Below are positions 25,506-36,499 of a stretch of 64,000 nt of DNA, piece by piece. The notes below the pieces were generated by a model that saw only the letters and a list, made by a program, of their open reading frames with translations, did no database searches and had not been told where the DNA came from. Within the stretch, counting starts at the first letter, position 1. The number at the start of each line of letters is the position of its first letter. The position numbers and the translations under genes were made by a program. The stretch is from Paulinella micropora (lineage: Eukaryota; Cercozoa; Imbricatea; Euglyphida; Paulinellidae), in assembly GCA_019918135.1 (NCBI GenBank), contig WBZZ01004660.1:1-64000 (forward strand), read 5' to 3'.

Positions 25506-26559
25506 TCAGTGCTCGAAGACGAAGGGCCACTTGGAAGCGCTGGGTACTGGAACCAGGATACGAGCCGAGGGGATCTGGAGAGGTGGTTCCGGAGCAACCA
25601 CGGACACCTCAACCATCGCTGTATAATTTACCCTCGAATCACACTCGGTCCAGGCACGCAGACGAATTGCCACGCTAGAGCCGAGATTCCAGGCCCATTG
25701 ACCGCCGGCAAGCCGCAAGACTCTGCCATCCACTTGAAACCGAGCGTTGTCTGTATCTCCAGGCCCAGCAACCAGCGCGAACTGTATTCCAGGCGCGGAG
25801 TCCCAGTTGGGGTTGGACGCAGAGAGCAAACCTACAGCAGCAGTTGGCAGAGCGTCTGAGGGCACTCCATCGCCGCTCACCACCACCGAAGGTGGCTGGT
25901 CGCTGGCCGGGTAGACTCGCAGGACAAGGTGGCTTGGGTACTTGTAGGTAGCGGTACTGTCGCTTACGTACAGACTGAGCCTATGCGCCCCGACCTGGGC
26001 TGCGCTCGGCAGCCAACTCAGTCGCTTCGACCCTGCCTCGAAGCTCAGTCCTGCAGGCAGATCGCCGCCATCCTGGGCACGCCAACTCAGCACAAATGTA
26101 TCGTCGCCGCCATACACAGAGGCTGGCACAACGTACTCAAACTGCTCTTTCGCAAACAAGGCCAAGTCCGGCACGGACGAAAGCAGCTGGAAGTCCAGGT
26201 CATCGAACCAAGCCTTGCTGGTGACGTAGTAATTCGACTTGGTCAGCAGCAGAACACGAAGAGAGTCAATGCTCACCGGCACAGGCCCCAGAAACCGATA
26301 CCAGCCACTGGAGGTGCTGCGAGCTGGAGACAGCGCGGACTGGACAGAAGAAATGATCTGCCCCGTCACGTCCAGAAAGTCGAGTTGAAACCCCGCTTGA
26401 ATGCTGTCCGCAAAGTAGAAACCGCGGAAGTAAAAGAATTGATCGCCAGTTTCAATGCGCTGCGCAAAGCTCTTCAGGCTCACAACCTGCTGGAGCTCGG
26501 ACCAGCCCGCTGCCAGGAAGGTCTGCAGACCTAACAGCAAAGAGAGCAGCCAGATCGAG

Positions 26560-26596
<37 letters not shown>

Positions 26597-27532
26597 TCTC
26601 GCTTTGCCTCTCCATGCAAAACACAATCTCTCTCGTCCTTATCTCTTCTGCTCATGTGTCGGTATTCGAATTACCTTTGCGTACTGGGAGGACTGCTGCC
26701 AGAAGCCCGCCGAAGCGACCCAGGAGTACAGCCCCAAAGGCCCATCCTCCGCCCCTCCATTCTGAAGAAGATTCACACCAAGCCCAGACGCGTTGGGCTG
26801 TGGCATGGCTCCCGTGCATGGTTTTGTGTCAACTGGAGGCCCGGCTAGCACGTCGAGTTGAAAAACGGAGGAGTAGTTCCTGTGCCCATCCGCCGTCGAG
26901 ACGATCAATACGAGCGCAAGCACGCCCACGTCGGCAGCGCCAGGACTCCAGATCAGACGGCGTTCGTCTTCCAGAAACCTTAGCCCGGTCGGGTCTGGAA
27001 GCTCATCGTGCGCACCAGCCTTGCGCAGCAACAGTCGGTAGCCAGCTGTCTCCCCTACCACTGTGCCAGGCACCACAAACTCGAAGAGTCGACCAGCCAC
27101 AGCTTGCAGTGAGGGCATTGGATCCAACAACACAAGCTCAACATCATCAAAGAGGGCGTAGCCGTAGGAATAACGCTCCGACTTTGTTAGCAAGCTCACC
27201 CGAGCCCAACGCGCGCCAGCTGGAACGCGTCCCAGATGGTCGAAGTCAGTTGTCTGGCCATCGCTCCCGCTGTCACTCAGAGTCGTCTGCACAGACTGCA
27301 GCACGTGCTCAGTCTCATTGAGAAAATCCAGCTGCGCCTGTGCCGCCGTGTAGTAGGTCCAGTAATAGATATGGAAGTAGAAGAATTGGCTGGACTGGTC
27401 TATGGTCTTAGCATAGCTCGTCAGGTCCAGGGGATCGGTGGCCAGAATCGCCGGAGGCGCATCCGTTTGAAAGGCGAACAGGCCTTTGACACCTTCCCGG
27501 TTGGACACGGCGCGACTAAAAGCACCCGCCAC
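25506..27532 (-). CDS. Array unit 2
   Basis: A exon 27532-26675, intron 26674-26523, B exon 26522-25506. The donor reads AAG|GTAATTCG and the acceptor CTGCAG|ACC; joining them keeps phase 0 and links YAK to TFLAAGW. It carries the Gly form of the boundary (A-G-A-F) and the Thr form of VS(A/T)ADG. It follows unit 1 in the same frame after a TGA. Confidence 0.65.
26523..26674 (-). other. Representative (GA)n intron of the array
   Basis: GTAATTCG...CTGCAG, 152 nt here. It contains the GA dinucleotide tract and in-frame stops. Equivalent introns lie at 14317-14468, 16350-16495, 18377-18536, 20418-20577, 22459-22608, 24490-24641 and 28556-28711. Lengths differ only by even numbers (146-160), as expected from dinucleotide slippage free of coding constraint. 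Confidence 0.75.
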
Positions 27533-27538
27533 AGCATT

Positions 27539-28592
27539 TCAGTGCTCGAAGACGAAGGGCCACTTGGAAGCGCTGGGTACTGGAACCAGGATACGAGCCG
27601 AGGGGATCTGGAGAGGTGGTTCCGGAGCAACCACGGACACCTCAACCATCGCTGTATAATTTACCCTCGAATCACACTCGGTCCAGGCACGCAGACGAAT
27701 TGCCACGCTAGAGCCGAGATTCCAGGCCCATTGACCGCCGGCAAGCCGCAAGACTCTGCCATCCACTTGAAACCGAGCGTTGTCTGTATCTCCAGGCCCA
27801 GCAACCAGCGCGAACTGTATTCCAGGCGCGGAGTCCCAGTTGGGGTTGGACGCAGAGAGCAAACCTACAGCAGCAGTTGGCAGAGCGTCTGAGGGCACTC
27901 CATCGCCGCTCACCACCACCGAAGGTGGCTGGTCGCTGGCCGGGTAGACTCGCAGGACAAGGTGGCTTGGGTACTTGTAGGTAGCGGTACTGTCGCTTAC
28001 GTACAGACTGAGCCTATGCGCCCCGACCTGGGCTGCGCTCGGCAGCCAACTCAGTCGCTTCGACCCTGCCTCGAAGCTCAGTCCTGCAGGCAGATCGCCG
28101 CCATCCTGGGCACGCCAACTCAGCACAAATGTATCGTCGCCGCCATACACAGAGGCTGGCACAACGTACTCAAACTGCTCTTTCGCAAACAAGGCCAAGT
28201 CCGGCACGGACGAAAGCAGCTGGAAGTCCAGGTCATCGAACCAAGCCTTGCTGGTGACGTAGTAATTCGACTTGGTCAGCAGCAGAACACGAAGAGAGTC
28301 AATGCTCACCGGCACAGGCCCCAGAAACCGATACCAGCCACTGGAGGTGCTGCGAGCTGGAGACAGCGCGGACTGGACAGAAGAAATGATCTGCCCCGTC
28401 ACGTCCAGAAAGTCGAGTTGAAACCCCGCTTGAATGCTGTCCGCAAAGTAGAAACCGCGGAAGTAAAAGAATTGATCGCCAGTTTCAATGCGCTGCGCAA
28501 AGCTCTTCAGGCTCACAACCTGCTGGAGCTCGGACCAGCCCGCTGCCAGGAAGGTCTGCAGACCTAACAGCAAAGAGAGCAGCCAGATCGAG

Positions 28593-28633
<41 letters not shown>

Positions 28634-29623
28634 TCTCGCTTTGCCTCTCCATGCAAAACACAATCTCTCTCGTCCTTATCTCTTCTGCTCATGTGTCGGT
28701 ATTCGAATTACCTTTGCGTACTGGGAGGACTGCTGCCAGAAGCCCGCCGAAGCGACCCAGGAGTACAGCCCCAAAGGCCCATCCTCCGCCCCTCCATTCT
28801 GAAGAAGATTCACACCAAGCCCAGACGCGTTGGGCTGTGGCATGGCTCCCGTGCATGGTTTTGTGTCAACTGGAGGCCCGGCTAGCACGTCGAGTTGAAA
28901 AACGGAGGAGTAGTTCCTGTGCCCATCCGCCGTCGAGACGATCAATACGAGCGCAAGCACGCCCACGTCGGCAGCGCCAGGACTCCAGATCAGACGGCGT
29001 TCGTCTTCCAGAAACCTTAGCCCGGTCGGGTCTGGAAGCTCATCGTGCGCACCAGCCTTGCGCAGCAACAGTCGGTAGCCAGCTGTCTCCCCTACCACTG
29101 TGCCAGGCACCACAAACTCGAAGAGTCGACCAGCCACAGCTTGCAGTGAGGGCATTGGATCCAACAACACAAGCTCAACATCATCAAAGAGGGCGTAGCC
29201 GTAGGAATAACGCTCCGACTTTGTTAGCAAGCTCACCCGAGCCCAACGCGCGCCAGCTGGAACGCGTCCCAGATGGTCGAAGTCAGTTGTCTGGCCATCG
29301 CTCCCGCTGTCACTCAGAGTCGTCTGCACAGACTGCAGCACGTGCTCAGTCTCATTGAGAAAATCCAGCTGCGCCTGTGCCGCCGTGTAGTAGGTCCAGT
29401 AATAGATATGGAAGTAGAAGAATTGGCTGGACTGGTCTATGGTCTTAGCATAGCTCGTCAGGTCCAGGGGATCGGTGGCCAGAATCGCCGGAGGCGCATC
29501 CGTTTGAAAGGCGAACAGGCCTTTGACACCTTCCCGGTTGGACATGACCTGTTTGAAGTTATTTTCATTTTGTTTCCACGACTGGTTGAACATCTCCTCT
29601 TCCGCTCCACAGTGCCTAATCAA
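27539..29623 (-). CDS. Array unit 1 (5'-most): GBD-like/CADG adhesion module
   Basis: A exon about 29623-28712, intron 28711-28556, B exon 28555-27539. Only this unit has a different 5' end: it reads LIRHCGAEEE..NQSW, which resembles the NGGAE..W start of the galactose-binding-like (GBD-like) module seen in the middle of every unit. A TGA lies just upstream in frame, so the real 5' exons are elsewhere or lost. Modules in order: GBD-like, CADG (dystroglycan-type cadherin-like; pattern FVVP..LRFLEDERRLIWSP..VG), second GBD-like split by the intron, second CADG, then a cadherin-like stretch. Such modules act outside the cell in adhesion or matrix. There is no signal peptide in the unit itself. 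Confidence 0.65.
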
Positions 29624-29828
29624 GTTACCGTTTCAGTGGACAAACAAAGCTGTAATGAGCACAAGCTTTACAGCTTGCTGCAGGAAAGGAAGGGACAAAG
29701 CGACAGAAACTTTTAGATGGTTTGAAACGCGGTCCCAAGGGTCTTGCTTGTTGATTTATTTGAGAAGCACCACTCCAAGGACTGCACAAAGGAAAGTGTT
29801 TTTAATGCAAAAAAATTACTAGGAATAC
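29624..29828. other. Upstream edge of the array
   Basis: Minus-strand sequence just above unit 1 has a stop (TGA) in the array frame and a possible acceptor (TTACAG near 29655). No further exon can be supported. Confidence 0.35.
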
Positions 29829-29842
29829 AATAATAACAATAA

Positions 29843-29882
<40 letters not shown>
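29829..29882 (-). repeat. (ATT)n tail of SINE1 copy
   Basis: TAA on the plus strand. Within this cluster further TAA tracts lie at 30119-30197, 30429-30494, 30726-30841, 31889-31985, 32254-32276, 32424-32512 and 32997-33030. Each sits at the 3' side of one minus-strand element and the 5' side of the next. Confidence 0.85.
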
Positions 29883-30117
29883 GTGCCTCTCTGTCAATCG
29901 CTGATGCATTTCTGCACATGCGCCTCCATCGTCTCACCCGTGAGGGGAGTACGAAGAATTGACGATAAGCTCTAATGACACCCCCGCAAGGGCAGTTCCA
30001 ACACTTCCAGACGGGCCGGTATGTTCAATGAAAATACTGGTCCAGAAATAGACCGGTATGTTCAATGAAAATACTGGTGGCACCGACGGGAATCGAACTG
30101 GCGACAGGGCTCAGATG

Positions 30118-30118
<1 letters not shown>
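29883..30118 (-). mobile_element. SINE1, long form, 5'-truncated
   Basis: Minus-strand copy of the tRNA-derived SINE. It lacks about the first 40 nt and stops within the CCATCTGGGCCC block. It has two copies of the internal 35-bp segment. Confidence 0.85.
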
Positions 30119-30197
<79 letters not shown>

Positions 30198-30428
30198 GTG
30201 CTTCTCTGTCAATGGCTGATGCAAATCTGCACATGCGCCTCCATCGTCTCACCCGTGAGGGGAGTACGAAGAATTGACGATAGGCTCTAATGACACCCCC
30301 GCACGGGCAGTTCCAACACTTCCAGACGGACCGGTATGTTCAATGAAAATACTGGTGGCACCGACGGGAATCGAACTGGCGACAGGGCCCAGATGGTAGA
30401 ACTTGACCACTGGGCTATCACGGTGTCC
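30198..30428 (-). mobile_element. SINE1, short form, full length
   Basis: 231 nt from GGACACCGTGATAGCCC to GAAGCAC on the minus strand, with one copy of the 35-bp segment and both pol III boxes. Confidence 0.9.
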
Positions 30429-30486
<58 letters not shown>

Positions 30487-30494
30487 TAATAATA

Positions 30495-30725
30495 GTGCTT
30501 CTCTGTCAATGGCTGATGCAAATCTGCACATGCGCCTCCATCGTCTCACCCGTGAGGGGAGTACGAAGAATTGACGATAGGCTCTAATGACACCCCCGCA
30601 AGGGCAGTTCCAACACTTCCAGATGGACCGGTATGTTCAATGAAAATACTGGTGGCACCGACGGAAATCGAACTGGCGACAGGGCCCAGATGGTAGAACT
30701 TGACCACTGGGCTATCACGGTGTCC
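30495..30725 (-). mobile_element. SINE1, short form, full length
   Basis: 231 nt, close to the previous copy with a few substitutions. It is separated from it by an (ATT)n tract. Confidence 0.9.
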
Positions 30726-30754
30726 AAATGATAATAATAATAATGATGATGATG

Positions 30755-30800
<46 letters not shown>

Positions 30801-30843
30801 TAATAGTAATGATAATAATAGTAATAATAATAGTAATAATAAC

Positions 30844-31262
30844 AACCAGGGGCTCCGCCAAACCTGAAAGGATGCCCCCCACCCTCTCTCTCTCTCTCTC
30901 TCTAGGCGCTGCGCGCCTCGCTCCTAACGGGGCAGACAGGCGCTTCGCGGCCCGCCACTGGCAGTTCAAGCGCCGCTACTAGCTGCTTCGTGTCTGGTGG
31001 CACCAAATACCACATTTTCCGGTCATATTGCCACCAGAGACCAAAATTTTCCTGTTCGAAGAGAGCTCCCGGGGCTCTGCCACAAACCTGGTGGCACAAG
31101 TACTAGGATTTTGTGGTGGCGGGAGGCACCAAGTGACAAACGGCCTGTTTTTCTGGTTCTAGTGCCGCCTGCGACCAAAGCTTTCCGGCCAGTCAAAGAG
31201 AGCTCGTCAAGAGATACCAGGTACACCAAAGATCAGCCTCTAACTCCTGGTAGCCTCAAACC
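30844..31262 (-). mobile_element. R4 short interspersed repeat, copy 1
   Basis: It shares both ends with 33031-33447: CAGGTTTGGCGGAGCCCC at the ATT-tailed end and the block containing ATCAGCCTCTAACTCC (plus strand) at the other. A (GA)n tract and a GCGC-rich hairpin-like block follow the tail end. The middle differs between the two copies. No pol III boxes recognised. Confidence 0.6.
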
Positions 31263-31267
31263 ATAAA

Positions 31268-31680
31268 TTCTGTAAATAATTGCGTTAGGGCAGGCGTCCT
31301 GAACGCGAAAATGGCAAAACACAGTCGAGGAGCCCGCAGTCGACTGAGTACGCGGGGGGAAGCAACCCCCCGAACCCCCTTTTACAGTCGGACGAGTACC
31401 CAGGGGGCAGGCCCCCCCGGACCACCCCTTCCTCAGTCGGCTGGGTACGCTAAATAATTGTTAGGGCAGTCGTCCTGAACGCGAAAATGGCAGAATGCGG
31501 TCGGGGGGGCCGCAGTCGACTGAGTACCCGGGGGGGGGGGGGAGGGGAGAACCCCCGGACCCCCCCTTCTACAGTCGGGTGAGTACCCGGGAGGAGCAAC
31601 CCCCCGGACTCCCCCTTCTACAGTCAGCTGGGTACGCTAAATACGTTAGGGCAGGCGTCCTGAACACGAAATGCCGAAAA
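31268..31680. repeat. Tandem repeat, period about 180 bp
   Basis: The block TAAATAATTG..TTAGGGCAG..GTCCTGAACGCGAAAATGGCA recurs near 31270, 31449 and 31635. Between the blocks are shorter G/C-run subrepeats containing CAGTCG and GAGTACC. No coding potential. Confidence 0.7.
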
Positions 31681-31888
31681 TAAAAAATAAAAACTGTATT
31701 GACATCGAGACAGAGTCTTGGGCTCGAGGTCCTGCAAGTATGAGCACAATGTTCCCACAATGAATGATTTATCGGTGCGAGGTATCGATTTGCGGGTGTG
31801 TATATGTGTGTGTGTGGGTGGGGGGGGGGGATTTTCCCCCTTCCCCCACAACCCCCTTCCCCTGTCCCAAACTTTCAGGGATAACGAT
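31681..31888. other. Unique spacer
   Basis: Short unique DNA with a TG-rich and a G-run patch. No gene seen. Confidence 0.4.
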
Positions 31889-31906
31889 GATAATAATAAT
31901 AATAAC

Positions 31907-31985
<79 letters not shown>

Positions 31986-32253
31986 GTGCTTCTCTGTCAA
32001 TGGCTGATGCATTTCTGCACATGCGCCTCCATCGTCTCACCCGTGAGGGGAGTACGAAGAATTGACGATAAGCTCTAATGACACCCCCGCAAGGGCAGTT
32101 CCAACACTTCCAGACGGGCCGGTATGTTCAATGAAAATACTGGTCCAGAAATAGACCGGTATGTTCAATGAAAATACTGGTGGCACCGACGGGAATCGAA
32201 CTGGCGACAGGGCCCAGATGGTAGAACTTGACCACTGGGCTATCACGGTGTCC
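31986..32253 (-). mobile_element. SINE1, long form
   Basis: About 268 nt with the 35-bp segment duplicated. Both tRNA-like ends are present. Confidence 0.9.
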
Positions 32254-32276
32254 AATTATAATAATAATAATAATAG

Positions 32277-32421
32277 TGTATCTCCTGCCAATTGCTGAGC
32301 CAAAAGGCCATGTGCATCCAGTCCTCCATTCCATAAGGAAAGTCTCCACACCAATCGGTGGAATAAAGGAAGTGACGGCATAGAACATTACTCTAGGAGC
32401 TTTATACCAATCAGCCCATGG
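32277..32421 (-). mobile_element. R2 short interspersed repeat, 5'-truncated
   Basis: Minus-strand match to the plus-strand copies at 41479, 42005 and 45249. It begins at the GGAGATACA tail end and is cut near CCATGGGC. 5' truncation with an intact 3' end is typical of target-primed reverse transcription. Confidence 0.75.
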
Positions 32422-32422
32422 A

Positions 32423-32423
<1 letters not shown>

Positions 32424-32512
<89 letters not shown>
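32424..32512 (-). repeat. (ATT)n tract
   Basis: About 89 nt of uninterrupted TAA repeats, between R3 (whose tail it is) and R2. Confidence 0.9.
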
Positions 32513-32515
<3 letters not shown>

Positions 32516-32921
32516 ATATCTGAGGCGTACTGATGCAGCTAATGGCATATCCTCAACGGACATAAGCCTCCAATACCCTTGTTCGAGGTCCTCCACCCCC
32601 CCGTGTCAGTCTCTCGCCTGATGATCGGGGCCACCGAGGGAGCTCCTGAGGGCAAGACTGCACTAAGCCGAGGTTATTCCGCAGTCCCAGCAACCTCTTG
32701 CAAGACGTCACCGAATGTGCAAGTGCATACACCAAGCGCGGTTGCTAGAGCTGCCTCGAAACCCCACCCATAACAATCTGGTGTCTGCTGGGTCCTGGGC
32801 TATCAACCAGCATATGCGGAGTTTAAGATCTTTTACGCGCGCAACGACCCTCCTCCCCAGCATCTACCACCAAAGGGTTATGAGTTGGCGTCACAGTTTA
32901 ACGCCTTGAGGCCATTGGGCT
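32513..32921 (-). mobile_element. R3 interspersed repeat, about 410 bp, copy 1
   Basis: Nearly identical, inverted, to 45797-46206. In element orientation it starts AGCCCAATGGCCTC and ends CAGATATAGTACTATT followed by ATT repeats. A GATAGCCCAG string resembles the A-box region of SINE1, but no B box is clear. No meaningful ORF. Family unknown. Confidence 0.8.
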
Positions 32922-32996
32922 GGAACTCTGTTTAGCAAGTGTGACTAGGTTTTTTCATCGGGATTTCCCTCAAATATGTCACAGTCAACACTCCAA

Positions 32997-33030
<34 letters not shown>

Positions 33031-33032
<2 letters not shown>

Positions 33033-33069
33033 TAGGGGCACCGCCAACACCTGAAAGGGTGTTCTTTCC

Positions 33070-33118
<49 letters not shown>

Positions 33119-33447
33119 CGCTTCGCGCCTCGCCCTTGACAATTTTCTTGACGGGACGTAAAGGCGCGAAGGAGACGGGGCGCTTCAGTGGTATGGTCAA
33201 AATATATAGTGATATGGTCGAAATATGCAGTAATATGGTCGAAATATGCAATCATACGGTCGACACATGAAACGGTGTCAAAATAGACTTGTCATGTTCG
33301 AAACTGGCAGTAATATGGTCGAAATATGCAGTGTATGGTAACTGATATGGTAGAAATATGCAGTGGTATGGTCAAAATATGCAGTAATATAGTATGCAGT
33401 GGTATATACCAAAGATCAGCCTCTAACTCCTCCTGGTACCCTCAAAC
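33031..33447 (-). mobile_element. R4 short interspersed repeat, copy 2
   Basis: Ends as in copy 1, with a longer (GA)n tract. The middle (about 33190-33400) is a degenerate minisatellite based on ATGGTCGAAATATGCAGTA. Confidence 0.6.
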
Positions 33448-33719
33448 CGGGGCGGGTGACATTTTGACAATTTCGCGTTCAGGACTAACGCAAACGCAAA
33501 ATTTTCGAAATTTAGTTTGTGCATCGTTTTGTCGAGCCAGAAAGCTTTGTATATGCCACGTATCACCTTCGAACTCCTTCTAGCGGCCGCAAACGAGTCT
33601 TTTTACGAGTACCCCCCCCCCCCCCCCCCGCAAATCGATACGTCGCATCAATAATTCTTGGATTGTGAGAACGAGGAGAAGTTGGGAGCTCATACTTCCT
33701 GTTCCTAACACTTTTCAGG
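33448..33719. other. Unique spacer with a poly-C run
   Basis: No gene seen. Near 33465-33490 a short block matches, inverted, the GTCCTGAACGCGAAA block of the 31268 tandem repeat. Confidence 0.4.
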
Positions 33720-34162
33720 GATAATAATAATAAAGGCTGTGTGCGTTCCGGCGGTAAACACAACAGCGACAACAATAACAACGATGATGTCAACAACAAC
33801 GACAGCCACAACAACAACAACAACAGCACCGAGAACAGCAACAGCAATAACAGCAACACTAGCAGCAACAACAACAATATCAAGAAACAACAACAACGAA
33901 AACAATAAACAACATCAGCATCATCCACAACAACAGCAATAAACAACAAACAACAACAACGACAACAAACAAAAGAACAGCAACAAGAACATCAACAACA
34001 GCAGCACCATCAACAACATGAACAACAACAACAATAACAATAATAACAATAGCAGCAGCAGCAACAACAACATCTAGTAACACCACCACCACCACAACAA
34101 CAACAATAGCAACAAAACAATAGCAACAACAACGACAAAGTAACAACAGCAACAACGAAAAC
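33720..34162. repeat. Imperfect (AAC)n-rich tract
   Basis: About 440 nt dominated by CAA/AAC trinucleotides with scattered substitutions. The open frames here are low-complexity artefacts. Confidence 0.85.
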
Positions 34163-34440
34163 AATAGCAAATGTTTGTATGTACGCACATGTCTGCATGT
34201 GTGTATGTGTGGCATGGTCTGTGCTGTGTTCGGATCTTGTATGGATCTATGTAAGTACGCATGTATGCATGCATGCATGCATGTATGTTTGTATGTTCGC
34301 ATATGTCTGTGTGTGTGCGTGTGTGTTTGTGTGAAACTATGTGTACCTTGTGTGCATCTATGTGTGTATGTATGCATGCATGTATCTTGTATGCGCGTGG
34401 TCTGTGCTGTGTGTATGTGCGGCATGGTCTGTGCTGTGTG
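34163..34440. repeat. GT-rich tract with GCAT runs
   Basis: Degenerate TATG/TGTG and GCATGCAT repeats. No coding support. Confidence 0.75.
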
Positions 34441-35275
34441 AGTGCGCGCTGTTCCGCACAGCGTCACACTCACACTACAGTACCTTACTGGACAAGCTGG
34501 ACTGCAGGACGGACTTGTCTGCGGGGTGGGCCCAGATGGATGTGTCTTCTCTTACTACTGTTCGCAACTCAACTCTTGTCTTGTGAGTTCTTGCGAACAA
34601 AAACTGTTTGTGGTAATAACAGAACTAATAAAATTTTTAGCACTTTTTTGCATCGAGGTGAAGTGCAAGCGATAAAAAAGTTGATCACAAAGTTTAGCAA
34701 GGTGAACAGGCCGGCCATTCCAAACTCTGCACCTCCGGATCATGGCAGATGGCGTAATATTTCCGCATCCTAGTTGATGGGCCGATAGCCTATTTGTTCT
34801 GCGTTGCCAAAGAACCTCGATTATTATCAGACTTGTCAGTTCATCTCCAACTGAATCCAAGATTATTTTCTTATACGGGAGTCATCCTCGTTAAATTTCA
34901 CCGTTTAATACGGTGCGATTTGTGATGTTTTTCAAACTCCCGTGATTGACTGTATCGACCAAAAAGCGATCTACTTTGTCAACTCGGCAAGTATTTCGAT
35001 CATTGGTCACTTGATACAGAAGTTCAATTCAAAACAAATCCAAACCAAGCCGGTTCTTGGCTTGGATCCTTCTTTTGCTTGGTCTGTTTAAGACGCAATC
35101 AAATGCCTTTAAAAAATTGCTTGTTGGTTGTTGCTGGTTGGCGCTTTCCATTGTTCTCTTTCCTTATTTGAGGTTTACATTTACATAAATATCTGTATTT
35201 TTGGCATTCTGCTGCTTGTTATTTGATGATGCTGCGTGTTGCTTCTTCTTGCTGTTGTGGCCAATGTGTGTGACG
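34441..35275. other. Gene-free spacer
   Basis: Mixed-composition DNA with short open frames of up to about 80 codons and no recognisable domain. An unrecognised exon cannot be excluded. Confidence 0.35.
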
Positions 35276-35376
35276 CTGTGTGTTTGTGTGTCTGTGGTGT
35301 GTGTGTGTGTGTGTGTCTTTGGTGTGTGTGTGCGTGTGTGTGTGTGTGTGTGTGCGTGTATGTGTGTGTGTGCCTG

Positions 35377-35409
<33 letters not shown>

Positions 35410-35496
35410 CTGTGTGTGTGTGTGTGTCTGTGTGCGTGTGTGTGTGTCTGTGTGTGTCTGTGTGTGTCTGTGTCTTTGTCTGTGTCTGTGTCTGTG
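35276..35496. repeat. (TG)n microsatellite
   Basis: About 220 nt of TG repeats with C and TT interruptions. Confidence 0.9.
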
Positions 35497-36499
35497 TAAA
35501 CAATATGTCACATGCTCTAATTGACCATCAGAATAGGCCCGTTCGTTTGCATTCTCGTCAAAAGTCTCTTGCAAGGCTTTGTATTTTTTGGCATAAACAT
35601 TTCCAAGCTCCTGACAGTGTTGAACTCCTCTAAGACTTACTCGATATGCAGCATAGCCATCAACCGTGCGAATATGTTCCTCTTCTATTTTGTCTCTCCC
35701 TATTTCCTGAATTTCTAAAAAAAGTCATGATTTTATATTTTCATACACCGACAAAATTAAGGTACAAAAACTTAGTGGGGTCCGTCTAGATTCAGTTAGT
35801 ATAGGAGATGAATCAGCCACTTTCTAGCAAAATTCATTGAAAAATACAATCTCTAGAATCATTTTCTCATTTTTCCCTTGGCTCATGAAAACCGGTTTTG
35901 ACTTCAACATTGCTAAGTCTACACAAACTCCCATTCAATTTTTTTTTTGTATATATTTGTTCCTTGAGACTCAGTGAACTGAATTGTGATTTTCTTTTTT
36001 CATCATGTTACCATTTTAACTCGGAAACTAAGCATGTGTAGGTGATGCCATGACACCATTTTCTCATAGCATTTTTCAACATTCGCACCAAAAACCCATT
36101 AAAATTTTCAGCAAATCGTGAAACTTCACGTTAAAAATTGTTTGGGCCGGCATGAACATGAAGTTGAATCATCATAGTAAAGGCCCGGTTTTGAAGGTCT
36201 TATCATGAATTTCATATAAAATAGTCAAGTTTAGCATATTATTGATAAAGTTCAATTATTAAATAATATATTTCAAAAATAAACACTTAAGAAACAAATA
36301 TTGCAAAACTTTATTTCAATCACTTTTGATGATAAGGAGAACTTGTGACATGACCGTGGCGCCGCACATGTGTTGTTTTCTCTCTCAGCTTACTAGCGGT
36401 TGTTCACCTCAGTTTTTATCAAAGTTTTTTTCACTACTCAACTTTTGTCATGAATGTCCCGGTCCGGCCCATGCTAGCCGCCTTGAATACCGTGACACT
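35497..36499. other. AT-rich spacer upstream of the plus-strand gene
   Basis: No gene or promoter motif I can support. The first exons of the following gene, including a signal peptide, should lie here or further upstream and were not found. Confidence 0.4.

Larger units (their letters stand above)
13552..29623 (-). repeat. Eight-unit tandem array of a gene segment, unit about 2.03 kb
   Basis: Each unit is an A exon, a (GA)n-containing intron and a B exon on the minus strand. Intervals between successive B-exon stops, in ascending coordinates from 15333 to 27539, are 2027, 2041, 2041, 2031, 2033 and 2033 nt. Subtracting the predicted intron in each (146, 160, 160, 150, 152, 152) leaves exactly 1881 nt every time. 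Units differ at only a few sites, and these are distributed as a mosaic, which points to recent amplification with gene conversion or unequal exchange. The outermost units (13552-15326 and 27539-29623) diverge at the outer edges. Confidence 0.93.

Noticed and set aside
13552..28663. TGA as a reassigned sense codon in this organism
   Set aside because: Trp is written TGG throughout the LINE, RT and array frames, those long frames have no scattered TGA, and several frames end at TGA. Local recoding or decay is simpler.
13723..29716. Long plus-strand frames repeated across the tandem array (201, 218, 235 and 288 codons)
   Set aside because: They are antisense to the A and B exons, repeat only because the array does, and have Arg/Ser/Pro-rich text without domains. 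The minus strand carries the clear modules.
30025..33255. Poly-Ile, poly-Leu, poly-Asn and poly-Tyr frames across TAA/ATT tracts
   Set aside because: These are translations of trinucleotide repeats and SINE bodies, not proteins.
35164..35633. Cys/Val-rich and Thr/His-rich frames
   Set aside because: They come from the (TG)n microsatellite on the two strands.
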